A DNA stretch of 64,000 nucleotides from Actinomyces qiguomingii (GCF_004102025.1 NZ_CP025228.1:3844001-3908000); one strand, 5' to 3'. Positions 19,799-29,200 are shown, counted from the first letter of the stretch. Notes: a model not told the origin generated them from the letters alone. Numbers and translations: made by a program.

Positions 19799-20607
19799 TG
19801 CGCGCCTCCGTCACCGAGAGGGTTCTCAACTACGTCATTCTCGTCCTGTTCGCCGCGCAGGCGCTCATCCCGATCCTCTACGTACTGCTGCTCTCACTTC
19901 AGTCCGAACGGATCGGGGACGACTCCTTCTGGCATCTGGAGAACTTCGCCACCGCCTGGAGGCAGGGGCACTTCTCCCAATACATGACCAATTCGGTCAT
20001 CATCGCCGTACTGGTGGTCTCCCTCGCCCTCGTGCTGTCGCTCATGAGCGGATACGTGCTCGGCATCCTCCGTCCCCGCGGCGGCGACATTCTGTTCTAT
20101 GTCTTCCTGCTCGGCATCATGGTGCCCTCCGAGGCGATCGTCCTGCCGCTGTTCTTCGATCTGCGCGACGCCGGGCTGACGGACACGATCTGGGCGGTGG
20201 CGCTTCCCCAAACGGCGCAGTCCCTGGCCTTCGGCACATTCTGGATGCGCGCCTACTTCCGCGGCGTCGACCCGGCCATCCTGGAGGCCGCACGCATAGA
20301 CGGCGCCGGAGACGTGCGCATCCTGATCTCCATTCTCCTGCCGCTCGGCCGGCCGGCGATCGTCACACAGATAGTCCTGACCTTCATGTGGACCTGGAAC
20401 GACTTCCTGATCCCACTAGTCATGTCGCCGTCCGGCAAGATGCGCACGGCGCCACTCGGCCTGGCCTTCTTCCAGGGCCAGTACACACAGGGATCCACCC
20501 TGCTCGCTGCGGGGGCCGTACTCGTCGCGCTGCCGATGGTCGTGCTCTACCTGCTGCTGCAGAAGCAGTTCATCTCGGGTATGACGGAGGGCGCCGTCAA
20601 GGGGTGA
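19798..20607 (+). CDS. Sugar ABC transporter permease 2 (MalG-like)
   Basis: The ATG at 19798 overlaps the stop of permease 1 and gives a 269-residue protein beginning MRASVTERVLNYVIL; the frame is open further upstream, but only inside permease 1. About six membrane segments are visible, with the EAA loop LEAARIDGAGDVRILISILL and a MalG-like ending near LQKQFISGMTEGAVKG. The C-terminal end fits the family, so the protein is complete. It pairs with permease 1 to form the membrane channel. Confidence 0.92.
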   Translation: MRASVTERVLNYVILVLFAAQALIPILYVLLLSLQSERIGDDSFWHLENFATAWRQGHFSQYMTNSVIIAVLVVSLALVLSLMSGYVLGILRPRGGDILFYVFLLGIMVPSEAIVLPLFFDLRDAGLTDTIWAVALPQTAQSLAFGTFWMRAYFRGVDPAILEAARIDGAGDVRILISILLPLGRPAIVTQIVLTFMWTWNDFLIPLVMSPSGKMRTAPLGLAFFQGQYTQGSTLLAAGAVLVALPMVVLYLLLQKQFISGMTEGAVKG

Positions 20608-20669
20608 GTGCGCCGGGGCGCCGCCACGGAGGTCACGGCCGCACAACCGGCACAGGCGCCACAGTCGGC

Positions 20670-21338
20670 TTACCTTTGTAGCTCTCGTTTCCGCTTGTCG
20701 AGTTCTCCCTTCAGTTCATCGAGATAGGCGATGAGCGACGGAATCTGACTGGATCGCTCGACGGGCCAGGCGCCGGAGTTGGTCGCGCCCCGTAAGAAGT
20801 CGCGTTCTCGCTTACAGGCCTCATCGGTGTGGTCGATCAGCCACTTCGGAACCTCTATACCCTTCGCGTACCCTGGCCACTGCTTTTGAAGACGACGAAG
20901 CGCTTCTTCTGCAGTAAACGGTCTGGTCGCACCATCACAGTGTTGGAGGAGCCACGCCTCGATAGCTACCGCCTGCATCGCACACCTGTGATCGCCCTCT
21001 TCGTTGAGCCAGCGCTCCAACGCCTCTCTGTGCGGCTCATTGGCGTCAGCATCGCACACAATCCAGATGGTCTGGCCCCGCTCGGAACGCTTCCACTGCT
21101 TCTCGGCTCTACGCGCATGATCAATCAGGTTCACGAGCGAGGTCTCCCGCCCCGGCCGCCTGGAGCGTGGCCCCGACGGCTGCGGAGCGAACATGTCTTC
21201 GTACCTGTACTGCAGCAGAGCACGCACATAACGCTCCTCCGTCTGCCCCTCGGCGCAGAAGAAGAATGGCTCCTTGGCCAGGATCGACCCGCGCCGGTCC
21301 TTTCGTTGTCCTTGTGGCCTCGTCCTGCGCTTGCCCAC
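20670..21338 (-). CDS. rloB: RloB-like TOPRIM protein (AbiLii-type)
   Basis: The GTG at 21338, with GAAGGAG five bases upstream, gives a 222-residue protein; a longer in-frame start at 21512 would lie deep inside rloA. The TOPRIM-type acidic motifs are visible: Glu30 in FFFCAEGQTEE and Asp96/Asp98 in IWIVCDADAN. RloB proteins pair with an RloA ATPase, and the pair matches AbiL-type abortive-infection loci (AbiLi/AbiLii). The gene follows rloA by 16 bases on the same strand. A nuclease activity triggered by the ATPase is inferred from OLD/PARIS-like systems. Confidence 0.85.
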   Translation of the reverse strand: MGKRRTRPQGQRKDRRGSILAKEPFFFCAEGQTEERYVRALLQYRYEDMFAPQPSGPRSRRPGRETSLVNLIDHARRAEKQWKRSERGQTIWIVCDADANEPHREALERWLNEEGDHRCAMQAVAIEAWLLQHCDGATRPFTAEEALRRLQKQWPGYAKGIEVPKWLIDHTDEACKRERDFLRGATNSGAWPVERSSQIPSLIAYLDELKGELDKRKRELQR

Positions 21339-21354
21339 GGCTACTCCTTCACCC

Positions 21355-22677
21355 CTAGATCTTGGGCACGCCGCCGAGTCGGCCAGACATGTAGAAGGAG
21401 AGGAGGTCGGCGTCCTTCCGCACCCCCGCATCGGAGAAGTCAGTGACTCGGGTGAGGCGCGACTGCCCCTCAACCTTGTCCGCCAGCCAGATCTCGTCTC
21501 GGCGCAGCACATCGGAGCGCATCAACTGAACCTCGTGGGTGGTGAATATCAGCTGGCGTCGGTCGTCCGCATCAAGACCCTCGAGGAAGGAGCGGAGAAA
21601 ATCCTCGGTGAGCTTGGGATGCATCGAGTTCTCCAGCTCGTCGACAACGAAGACTCTGCGCGTGTCCTCGTCGCGCAACTGGAGGAGCACCGGCAGAAGA
21701 TTCATGAAGCGCTGTGTACCGTCGGACTCCTCGCGCAGTTGAAGCCTGAACGACGCCGATGCCGCCCCCGGCGGTTCGTCCGCCTCGTGGAGCGTCACCA
21801 GTCGCCTCGCCGTCGGCTCCCCCTCATCGAGGGACAGCAAAGCCCAGTCGCTGTCCTCCATGCCGATCACCAGGGAGCCACCCCGATCCTCAAGCATCTC
21901 AACCAGCTCGTCCACGCGCTCCGCGGGCAGGGGCAGCGCCGCCATCTCCATGGCCTCCAACTCCAGGCGCGAGATGCCGGTATCGGCCCGGGTCAGTCCC
22001 TCGTTCATGGCGGAGGCGAACATGTCGTCGGCATCTATGCGCGCCGGCAAGTACACGTACCGGTCACCGGGGTGGATCACGGTGAGCTGATGCGCGAACC
22101 AGGCGCGAGCGGCCTCAATGAGCGGCCCGCCGTCGGAGCCGACCGCGCCCAGGAAGGTCTCGTTGTCAGCGATGACGGTTGCATGCGCTCCTGCACGCGG
22201 ATTGTCGTCGAGTTCACCGTACAGTTCGACGTCGTCACCGTTCCGATCGAAGACGAACTCCTCCGTGCGCGTGCGCACCAGCACCAGGGACTCGCGCCGA
22301 ATCCTGCGCCTGTCTGCGGCGACCTCGTAGATGAACACCTGGTCCCGCTCGGCCCCGGCGCCGTCGTGGACCGGGGCGACGAACTCGACCCCGAATGCGG
22401 TGGGCTCACCCCGGCCCCTGAGCAGATGCGGCGTCATGCGTAGGGCGGCACCCGCCGGACGCGTATCGAGCACCAGATTCCGCAGTGCCTCCACGGCTTC
22501 TACGAAGGTGGACTTGCCCGCTGCGTTGGCGCCGTAGATCGCCGATACGGGCAGCACCCGGGATCGGCCGATCTTGGCGAGTCGCTCGCCATGCTGCCGC
22601 TCACGTGTTGCGACCATGGAGAACTCGACCGGCTCGTAGTAGGACTTCCAGTTCTGCACCCGCAGGTACCGAAGCAT
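21355..22677 (-). CDS. rloA: RloA-like ABC-type ATPase (AbiLi-type)
   Basis: The 440-residue AAA_21/ABC-like ATPase has Walker A GANAAGKS at 49-56, a signature-like SDGTQRFMNLLPVLLQL, and Walker B VFVVDELENSMHPKL near residue 345. A terminal ELISR-type half (IFTTHEVQLM) supplies the switch His. This is the sensor-ATPase architecture shared by RloA, PARIS, retron and Septu ATPases. It forms an operon with rloB. The start at 22677 is 175 bases from the divergent oxidoreductase gene. Anti-phage function is inferred from the family. Confidence 0.88.
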   Translation of the reverse strand: MLRYLRVQNWKSYYEPVEFSMVATRERQHGERLAKIGRSRVLPVSAIYGANAAGKSTFVEAVEALRNLVLDTRPAGAALRMTPHLLRGRGEPTAFGVEFVAPVHDGAGAERDQVFIYEVAADRRRIRRESLVLVRTRTEEFVFDRNGDDVELYGELDDNPRAGAHATVIADNETFLGAVGSDGGPLIEAARAWFAHQLTVIHPGDRYVYLPARIDADDMFASAMNEGLTRADTGISRLELEAMEMAALPLPAERVDELVEMLEDRGGSLVIGMEDSDWALLSLDEGEPTARRLVTLHEADEPPGAASASFRLQLREESDGTQRFMNLLPVLLQLRDEDTRRVFVVDELENSMHPKLTEDFLRSFLEGLDADDRRQLIFTTHEVQLMRSDVLRRDEIWLADKVEGQSRLTRVTDFSDAGVRKDADLLSFYMSGRLGGVPKI

Positions 22678-22852
22678 GCCGACCTCCTAGAGGAACACTC
22701 GCAAACGCTACGCACTTAAAGCAGAATCACTGCATCAAGTGTAGCATGCCGCTTGTGCGACTGTGTACCGGTGCCCGCCGCGCACACCGTTGTCCCTTCC
22801 CGGCCCGGGGTATAGCGTCGTTACCACCTCGCCGGAGTCGAAGGAGCCCGTC

Positions 22853-24079
22853 ATGAGCAGCGCCGCTCACGCCACCGCCCGCACCCCCGCTCAGCCAGAG
22901 CCCGCCCCGCGCTACCCGCGCCACCCCTCCGCGCCCGAGCCCACGCGCCCCTACAGCGCCCCCATGCCCGACCAGAGCCCGGCCCCGCCCTCGGGCGGGC
23001 CGGTGCGCTTCGGCGTCGTCGGCGGCGGCTGGCGCGCCCGTTTCTTCCTGCGCCTGGCCGCCATGGCTCCCGAGCACCTGGAGTGCGTGGGCGTCCTGGC
23101 CCGCCGCGGCGAGTCGCGCGCTGCCCTGGCCGAGGAGTTCGGCGTGGTCACCACCGACTCCCTGGACGGCGTCCTGGCCCGCTCCCCCGAGCTGGTCGTG
23201 CCGTCGGTGAGCTGGACCGCCATGCCGGACCTCATCCGTGAACTGGTGGAACGCGGAATGCCGGTACTGTCGGAGACTCCGCCCGCGCCCGAACCCGACT
23301 CGCTGCGCTCCCTGTGGCACGACGTCGGCTCCTCCGGGCTGGTACAGGTCGCCGAGCAGTACCCGCGCATGCCCTCTCACGCCGCCCGCCTCGCGGCCAT
23401 CCGCGCCGGCACCATCGGCACCCCAACCTGGGCGCAGGTCTCCTCCACGCACGGCTACCACGCCGTCTCCCTGCTGCGGCACCTCCTCGCCGACGACGCC
23501 GCCCCGCTGGACGGTCCCGTCACCGTCACCGCCCGCAGCTTCCCGGCGCCGCTCCTCCAGCCGCTGGGCCGCGACGGCTGGAGTGCCGTACCCGCGGTCG
23601 AGCCCGGTCAGACGGTGCTCGCCACCCTCGCCTTCGACTCCGAGCGCACCGGCGTCTACGAGTTCACCTCTAATCAGTGGCACAACCCGCTGCTGTCCCG
23701 CCGCGTGCTGGTGCGCGGCACCCTGGGGGAGATCGTCGACGACGCCGTCACCCGCTGGGTGCCCGACGCCGGGGCGGTGACCAGTCGGATCGAGTACCGG
23801 CGCACGGGGCGCGACCTGAACCTCGAGGGCAACGACCTGATCCACGCCAGCCTGGACGGGCGGGTCGTCTACCGCAACCCGTGGGTGGGCACGCGCATGA
23901 GCGAGGACGACCTCGCCGTCGCCACCATCCTTCAGGACACCGGCCGGTGGGTGCGGGAGGAGGGACCGGCGCCCTACCCGCTGGCGCAGGCCTGTCAGGA
24001 CCATCTGCTGTCCTGCGCCATCGATGAGGCCGCCGCCTCCGGGCGGGACGTGACCACCGACGTCGAGGACTGGGCCTGA
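22853..24079 (+). CDS. Gfo/Idh/MocA-family oxidoreductase
   Basis: Read from ATG 22853 with AAGGAG seven bases upstream, the protein has 408 residues; a longer frame exists from 22763 but its extra residues look unlike protein. After a Pro/Ala-rich, probably disordered stretch of about 45 residues comes the NAD(P) fold VRFGVVGGGWRARFFLRLAA. VAEQYPRMPSH lies at the place of the usual EKP-type region and following helix. The substrate is not recognisable. The gene stands alone between two defence loci, and its terminator region carries the first 48-bp repeat. Confidence 0.82.
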   Translation: MSSAAHATARTPAQPEPAPRYPRHPSAPEPTRPYSAPMPDQSPAPPSGGPVRFGVVGGGWRARFFLRLAAMAPEHLECVGVLARRGESRAALAEEFGVVTTDSLDGVLARSPELVVPSVSWTAMPDLIRELVERGMPVLSETPPAPEPDSLRSLWHDVGSSGLVQVAEQYPRMPSHAARLAAIRAGTIGTPTWAQVSSTHGYHAVSLLRHLLADDAAPLDGPVTVTARSFPAPLLQPLGRDGWSAVPAVEPGQTVLATLAFDSERTGVYEFTSNQWHNPLLSRRVLVRGTLGEIVDDAVTRWVPDAGAVTSRIEYRRTGRDLNLEGNDLIHASLDGRVVYRNPWVGTRMSEDDLAVATILQDTGRWVREEGPAPYPLAQACQDHLLSCAIDEAAASGRDVTTDVEDWA

Positions 24080-24119
24080 GGGCCGGCGCCCACCGATCAG
24101 GGCTGTCAACTACTGACAA

Positions 24120-24167
24120 CTACTGTTAAGAAATTAACAGTAGTTGTCAGTAGCTTGTCAGTAGCAG
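24120..24167. repeat. 48-bp direct repeat, copy 1, with 20-bp hairpin
   Basis: This AT-richer segment is repeated at 25663-25710 with one mismatch, and the pair brackets the AlbA_2 gene. It contains tandem CTACTGACAA-like units on the minus strand. With the bases just before it, copy 1 forms a perfect 20-bp-arm hairpin around GAAA (24111-24154). Copy 1 lies between two converging genes, so it may also work as a terminator. Confidence 0.9.
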
Positions 24168-24209
24168 GTGCCTGCGGGATCCACACCTTCGGCGGAACGT
24201 ACCTGCTGG

Positions 24210-25658
24210 TCAGGCCCAGGGGATGACCCACGTAGATCGCGGGTCTCGCGGCGACCTACCGGTGCGCATCACCAATCCCTCGGCCTCCAGAGCCTTGAGG
24301 CGCTTCAGCGCCGTTTGGCGGGTGACACCCATCGCGTCAGCAATGTCCGCAGTACCGAGCGGCCCGGTGCTGCGCAGCAACGCCATGGCATCGAGCGCGG
24401 GCCGGCCAAGCCGGTCGACAACCGTCGTCGATATTCGCGAGGCGGCATCCAGACTCACTATTACACTCGTCGACGTCTGCCGGTACACCGGGTCACCGAG
24501 ACCCGCCTGGCGCATCTGCCCCACCATGCGACAAATCCCCTCACCCAGCTCCTGAGCGAATCCCAGGTCCGAGCAGACGCGCGCGATACGCGGGTTACGC
24601 GCATATCTGGCGATCTCAAGCGGTCGGGACGGGTCGACCAGTCCGGGGAAACGGCCCGGCGAGGAGACCTCAATACGATGCGGGAAGATCGAGACCCGGA
24701 TGTGGTCACCAGCCATCGAGTACGAGCGGTGGATGACTGCGTTGACGATCGCCTCCATCCACGCCTCGCGAGGAATGACATCCACCGGACCGAATTTGCC
24801 ATCTACGCCGAGTGCACGACGGCGTGGAGCCCACTCCTCGACCAAGGAGAAGGCGGCTTCAATCATCTCCGGGATCGTGCCCTCCAGGCGGCGATCACCA
24901 TCGGCAACCATCGTCTGGCGTGATCCCACACCGGTCTCATCGGCCTGGTATCGCAGCACGCGCACGAGTGCCTGCGGGAGGAAACGCTGCGGGTGCACCC
25001 CCACCAGGAGCAGTCCGGCAACCGTCAATCGATCATCGGGAGTTACTAGAGAGCGTGCGCGCAGTACGTGCAGGTCATCCCCTTCCGCGCCAATGACCTT
25101 CCGAAGCGCATCTACACGAGCCGAGTCCACACCTTCTAGGCCGACTGGAGCCGGCTGCGCCTCATAGGCATCGGCCTCACGGTCGTAGACGAGTTCCTGC
25201 CAAGCTGTCCGACTCAGCGTGATGGTCGAGTCACCCGCCCGAATGAATGCCTCCTCGCCGGTGCGTTGATGGGCGTGACGACTCGGCTCCACCAGAAACA
25301 CCAGGACATGGTCCTGCGTGTGGTCGGAGCGTTCGACCGGCATCTCCTCCACCCTGAGCACGAGTGGCGGATCGATGAGATCAACCGGGACCCGGCGCAG
25401 TCGGTTGACCTTGCGGGTCTCACCGTCAATACCTTCAATCCGCCCCTCGCTGACCCCCACAGCCACCATGCCGCCTTCGGCATTGGCCATGCCGATCAGC
25501 GCGGCAGCGAGCCGCTTGGCGTCGACGCGCACCGACTTGCGTTCAAACCATTGGGTCTCCGGCGCACCAGCGAGCAGCACCCCGCGCTGCCGCGGTTCTG
25601 CCACCGCCAGCGCATCGAAGTCGATCTTGCCTGTCGGCTCTCTCACAGCCGTCTTCAC
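24210..25658 (-). CDS. AlbA_2 (Schlafen-type) domain regulator with winged helix
   Basis: The 482-residue protein starts at GTG 25658, five bases from the second 48-bp repeat, with only a weak ribosome site. An AlbA_2 domain (about 34-130) shows ETQWFERKSVRVD and ANAEGGMVAVGVSEG. A GHKL-like C-terminal domain follows (EAIVNAVIHRSYSMAGDHIRV, near 300), then a winged helix at about 430-480 (GTADIADAMGVTRQTALKRL). Such proteins are usually annotated as ATP-binding or transcription regulators of unknown function. The repeat units upstream cover its promoter, suggesting self-regulation. The repeats on both sides could instead mean the gene arrived as a unit. Confidence 0.82.
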   Translation of the reverse strand: MKTAVREPTGKIDFDALAVAEPRQRGVLLAGAPETQWFERKSVRVDAKRLAAALIGMANAEGGMVAVGVSEGRIEGIDGETRKVNRLRRVPVDLIDPPLVLRVEEMPVERSDHTQDHVLVFLVEPSRHAHQRTGEEAFIRAGDSTITLSRTAWQELVYDREADAYEAQPAPVGLEGVDSARVDALRKVIGAEGDDLHVLRARSLVTPDDRLTVAGLLLVGVHPQRFLPQALVRVLRYQADETGVGSRQTMVADGDRRLEGTIPEMIEAAFSLVEEWAPRRRALGVDGKFGPVDVIPREAWMEAIVNAVIHRSYSMAGDHIRVSIFPHRIEVSSPGRFPGLVDPSRPLEIARYARNPRIARVCSDLGFAQELGEGICRMVGQMRQAGLGDPVYRQTSTSVIVSLDAASRISTTVVDRLGRPALDAMALLRSTGPLGTADIADAMGVTRQTALKRLKALEAEGLVMRTGRSPRDPRSTWVIPWA

Positions 25659-25662
25659 AGAC

Positions 25663-25710
25663 CTACTGTAAAGAAATTAACAGTAGTTGTCAGTAGCTTG
25701 TCAGTAGCAG
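25663..25710. repeat. 48-bp direct repeat, copy 2, in AlbA_2 gene promoter
   Basis: This copy has 47 of 48 bases identical to 24120-24167. On the minus strand it reads as two CTACTGACAA units and one CTACTGTTAA unit, ending 4 bases before the GTG of the AlbA_2-domain gene. The spacing of units and their position suggest operator sites overlapping the promoter. Confidence 0.9.
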
Positions 25711-25748
25711 ACGAGCAGCCGCCGCGGCGGCGGCGCCGGCGGCGCCCC

Positions 25749-26156
25749 TCAGGGGCGCACCGCGACGGCCTCGATCTCCACGCCGGCGCCCAGCGGCAGC
25801 GCCGCCACCTGGAAGGCTGCCCGGGCGGGCAGCACCGCGCCGGTGAAGAAGCGCGCATAGACCTCGTTGACGGCGGCGAAGTCGGCGATGTCCGCCAGCA
25901 GCACGGTGGTCTTGACGACGTGCTCGTACCCCAGGCCGGCAGCCTCAAGGATCGCGCCGATATTGGTCAACACCCGCTCGGCCTGGGCCGCGATGCCGCC
26001 ATCGACCAGTTCGCCGGTGGCAGGGTCGAGCGGCACCTGCCCGGAGATGTAGACGGTGGCGCCGCTGCCCGCGCCGGTGGACACGGCCTGGGAGTAGGGT
26101 CCGACGGCGGCCGGGGCGCTGGTGGTGGCAATGGCGGTCTGTGCAACAGTGGACAT
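25749..26156 (-). CDS. ridA: RidA-family enamine/imine deaminase
   Basis: The 135-residue protein has the RidA family pattern: APAAVGPYSQAV at the N-terminus, VYISGQVPLDPATGELV, and near the end PARAAFQVAALPLGAGVEIEAVA with the conserved Arg and Glu. RidA proteins hydrolyse reactive enamine/imine intermediates made by PLP enzymes in the cytoplasm. Length is normal. It appears monocistronic; a 23-bp tandem repeat lies upstream. Confidence 0.92.
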   Translation of the reverse strand: MSTVAQTAIATTSAPAAVGPYSQAVSTGAGSGATVYISGQVPLDPATGELVDGGIAAQAERVLTNIGAILEAAGLGYEHVVKTTVLLADIADFAAVNEVYARFFTGAVLPARAAFQVAALPLGAGVEIEAVAVRP

Positions 26157-26235
26157 GTCGGCATCCTAGCCGCGCGCCCGTGGCCCGATGCCCCGCGGCT
26201 GCCCGGCGCCCCCGCCACCACGCCGTCGTTCCCCG

Positions 26236-26300
26236 CGAGACCGGCACCAGTAACACGCCGAGACCGGCACCAGTAACACGCCGAGACCGGCACTAATGAC
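26236..26300. repeat. 23-bp tandem repeat, 2.8 copies
   Basis: Two identical 23-bp units beginning CGAGACCGGCACCAG (26236-26258 and 26259-26281) are followed by a diverged partial third. The units share TAAC and CGAGACCGG with the 22-bp array at 37308-37439. The array lies between ridA and pgm, which diverge. No coding role is seen. Confidence 0.85.
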
Positions 26301-26433
26301 GCCTCGAAACGGTCGGTCCGGACTGGTTCACGCCTATCCCAGGAACGGTTGCCGCACCCGCGGCCGCAAGACCAATACGTCCGCTCTCCGGGAATCCCAG
26401 GACATGCTCCGTGGTCCGTGACACACTGCATCC

Positions 26434-28113
26434 ATGCACGAACGCGCAGGACTTCCCGCCCAACCAGAGGATCTCATTGACGTCGATGAGGTCGTCAACG
26501 CCTACTACGAACTCGTCCCCGACCCCGCGATCCCGGCGCAGAAGGTCGTCTTCGGCACTTCCGGTCACCGCGGCTCATCCCTGGACACCGCCTTCAACGA
26601 GGCTCACATCGTCGCCACCACCGCGGCGATCGTCGAGTACCGGCGTTCCCAGGGGACCGACGGCGTGCTCTACATCGGCCGCGACACTCACGCCCTGTCC
26701 GAGCCCGCCTGGCGCACCGCCATTGAGGTGCTCGCCGGCGCGGGCGTCACCACCGCCGTGGACGCTCGCGGCTCCTACACGCCCACCCCCGCCGTCTCGC
26801 ACTCGATCCTACTGGCCAACGGCGCCGCCACCGAGTCCGGCGTGCGCACCAACGGCCCCGGCCTGGCCGACGGCATCGTGGTTACCCCCTCGCACAACCC
26901 GCCCCGCGACGGCGGCTTCAAGTACAACCCACCCCACGGTGGCCCCGCCGACTCCGACGCCACCAGCTGGATCGCCGCCCGCGCCAATGAGCTGCTGGCC
27001 GACGGCTGGCGCGAGGTGCCGCGCGTGCCGATCGCCGAGGCGCTGGACGGCAACTACGTCGTCAAGCACGACTACCTCGAGACCTACGTGGCCGACCTCG
27101 AGAACGTCATCGATATGGATGCCATCCGCGATGCCGGCGTGCGCATCGGCGCCGACCCGCTGGGCGGCGCCTCCGTGGACTACTGGGGCGCCATCGGCGA
27201 GCGCTACGGCCTGGACCTGACCGTGGTCAACCCGAAGGTCGACCCGGCCTGGTCCTTCATGACCCTGGACTGGGACGGCAAGATCCGCATGGACTGCTCC
27301 TCCCCCAACGCCATGGCGTCACTGCGCAACGCCATGACCCCCGACGCCGAGGGCAACACCCCCTACGATGTCGCCACCGGTAACGACGCCGACTCCGACC
27401 GCCACGGCATCGTCACCCCCGACGGGCTGATGAACCCCAACCATTACCTGGCCGTGGCCATCGAGTACCTGTTCACGCACCGGCCCGGCTGGCCCGCGGA
27501 GGCCGCCGTCGGCAAGACGCTGGTCTCCTCCAGCCTGATCGACCGGGTCGTGGACGCCATGGGCCGCAAGCTGGTGGAGGTGCCGGTCGGCTTCAAGCAC
27601 TTCGTGCCCGGCCTGCTGGACGGCTCTGTCGGCTTCGGCGGCGAGGAGAGCGCCGGCGCCTCCTTCCTGCGCAAGGACGGCACCGTGTGGAGCACGGACA
27701 AGGACGGCATCATCCTGGCCCTGCTAGCCAGTGAGATCATCGCCATCACCGGCAAGACCCCCTCCCAGCTGCACGAGGAGCAGGTGGAGCGCTTCGGCGC
27801 CTCCGCCTATGCCCGCATTGACGCCGCCGCCACCAAGGAGGAGAAGGCCAAGCTGGCCGCGCTGTCGCCGCAGGACGTCACCGCCACCGAGCTGGCCGGG
27901 GAGCCGATCACCGACCGCCTGGTGCGCGCCCCCGGCAATGACGCCCCCATCGGCGGGCTCAAGGTCACTACCGCCAACGCCTGGTTCGCGGCGCGTCCCT
28001 CGGGCACGGAGGACGTGTACAAGATCTACGCCGAGTCCTTCAAGGGCGCCGAGCACCTGGCTCAGGTCCAGGAGGAGGCCAAGCAGGTGGTCTCCGCCGC
28101 CCTCGGCGGCTGA
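26434..28113 (+). CDS. pgm: Phosphoglucomutase, alpha-D-glucose phosphate-specific
   Basis: The 559-residue protein interconverts glucose 1-phosphate and glucose 6-phosphate. [10 protein letters not shown] is at 40-49, the phosphoserine loop TPSHNPP carries Ser153, and the metal loop NDADSDRHG lies near 315. The sugar-binding [10 protein letters not shown] and the C-terminal [12 protein letters not shown] phosphate-binding loop are present. Length and ends match the Pgm family. It stands alone and is closed by a strong hairpin at 28158-28186. It links glycogen or amylosucrase-derived glucose 1-phosphate to glycolysis. Confidence 0.95.
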   Translation: MHERAGLPAQPEDLIDVDEVVNAYYELVPDPAIPAQKVVFGTSGHRGSSLDTAFNEAHIVATTAAIVEYRRSQGTDGVLYIGRDTHALSEPAWRTAIEVLAGAGVTTAVDARGSYTPTPAVSHSILLANGAATESGVRTNGPGLADGIVVTPSHNPPRDGGFKYNPPHGGPADSDATSWIAARANELLADGWREVPRVPIAEALDGNYVVKHDYLETYVADLENVIDMDAIRDAGVRIGADPLGGASVDYWGAIGERYGLDLTVVNPKVDPAWSFMTLDWDGKIRMDCSSPNAMASLRNAMTPDAEGNTPYDVATGNDADSDRHGIVTPDGLMNPNHYLAVAIEYLFTHRPGWPAEAAVGKTLVSSSLIDRVVDAMGRKLVEVPVGFKHFVPGLLDGSVGFGGEESAGASFLRKDGTVWSTDKDGIILALLASEIIAITGKTPSQLHEEQVERFGASAYARIDAAATKEEKAKLAALSPQDVTATELAGEPITDRLVRAPGNDAPIGGLKVTTANAWFAARPSGTEDVYKIYAESFKGAEHLAQVQEEAKQVVSAALGG

Positions 28114-28157
28114 CCACCGCACGGTAGGCACAGCCACCACGCCACAATGCAGCCGGA

Positions 28158-28186
28158 GCCGGCGATGGGGTCATCCCATCGCCGGC
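28158..28186. terminator. Bidirectional hairpin between pgm and DUF559 gene
   Basis: Perfect 12-bp arms GCCGGCGATGGG and CCCATCGCCGGC surround a 5-base loop. It lies between the stops of two converging genes, so it can end transcription from both sides. There is no long T tract, as is usual in high-GC actinobacteria. Confidence 0.75.
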
Positions 28187-28194
28187 CCCCGTAT

Positions 28195-29055
28195 TCACTC
28201 CTCGCGCCAACAGCCCAGGCGGCGGGCCACCGGTTCGACGAGTTGTACGGTCTGCCGCGAGAGCACCTGAGAACTGGTCAGCCTGAGCGGCACATAACCC
28301 CGCCGCAGCAACGACTGGTCGCGACGATGATCGTTCTCCCACGATTTCCGGTCGCCGTGGTAGGCGTATCCGTCCGTTTCAATGACCAGGCGTCCCATGA
28401 GCAGATCCACCTCGAAGCCCAGATCGGCGGCGACCTCCGGCTCCTGCCCGGCCTCCTGCAAGTCGTAGCGTGCGATCGTCTCCAAGAGGGATCGGGCCCG
28501 AGGATCGGCCCGCCCCACAAGCCCGCGCAGGCGACCATTGCGCGGGCCCACCAACCGGGCCAGAAGCGTGGTCTTGTCAACCAGCCCGATTCGCACAGCG
28601 GCATCCAGTGCGATCAGCGCATCGAGCTCGTCGGCACACCGCATGACCGTCAGCACGACGGATTCGGGATCGGCGATCGGTGGTTCCAACGGGTCTTTCG
28701 GCGCCAGGCCGTCGACATAGTGGATGACAATGCGTCCCACACCGGAGGGGATGTGCGTATGCCCGCGTGGGACGGCTATGTGGATCGAAGCCGGCTCCTC
28801 GCGTTGCGCAATCCCGTAATGAGCAAGGGCACGACCACAGGTCAGCAGGCCACCCACGCGCCTGGCAACAATCGTCGCCCGATCGACGTGCGGCAGCGCC
28901 ACCACACCCTGGGGATAGGCCTTGACTCTGCCGGTTGAGACGAGGCGGGCGAGCGCGCGCCAGTCGGAGCGATCACGGCACAGCCGCGCCCGCCTCACCG
29001 CGCCGGACCGACTGAGCTCAATCAGGAGACGATCCTCCCTAGCATAGGGATCCAT
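28195..29055 (-). CDS. DUF559 endonuclease-like protein, AbiEi-like N-terminus
   Basis: The 286-residue protein ends in a DUF559/Vsr-type fold: VDLLMGRLVIETDGYAYHGD, then WENDHRRDQSLLRRGYVPLR. These include the acidic and basic residues of the very-short-patch-repair-like nuclease core. The N-terminal half (RLCRDRSDWRALARLVSTGR, ALAHYGIA) resembles the DNA-binding part of AbiEi-like proteins. Single genes of this type are common in actinobacteria and their role is not settled. No toxin partner is adjacent. Confidence 0.78.
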   Translation of the reverse strand: MDPYAREDRLLIELSRSGAVRRARLCRDRSDWRALARLVSTGRVKAYPQGVVALPHVDRATIVARRVGGLLTCGRALAHYGIAQREEPASIHIAVPRGHTHIPSGVGRIVIHYVDGLAPKDPLEPPIADPESVVLTVMRCADELDALIALDAAVRIGLVDKTTLLARLVGPRNGRLRGLVGRADPRARSLLETIARYDLQEAGQEPEVAADLGFEVDLLMGRLVIETDGYAYHGDRKSWENDHRRDQSLLRRGYVPLRLTSSQVLSRQTVQLVEPVARRLGCWREE

Positions 29056-29200
29056 GCTTAAATCATGTCAAACACAGCTATCCATATTCAATGAATAGAA
29101 CGATCCTGTGGAAAACGTGCCGGCCGCACCTTCAAAGCGCTGCCGTGACCTGACAGTCAGCTCCCCCGCCCCTGGCTGCGGGCGCCGACACCGCCCGAGC

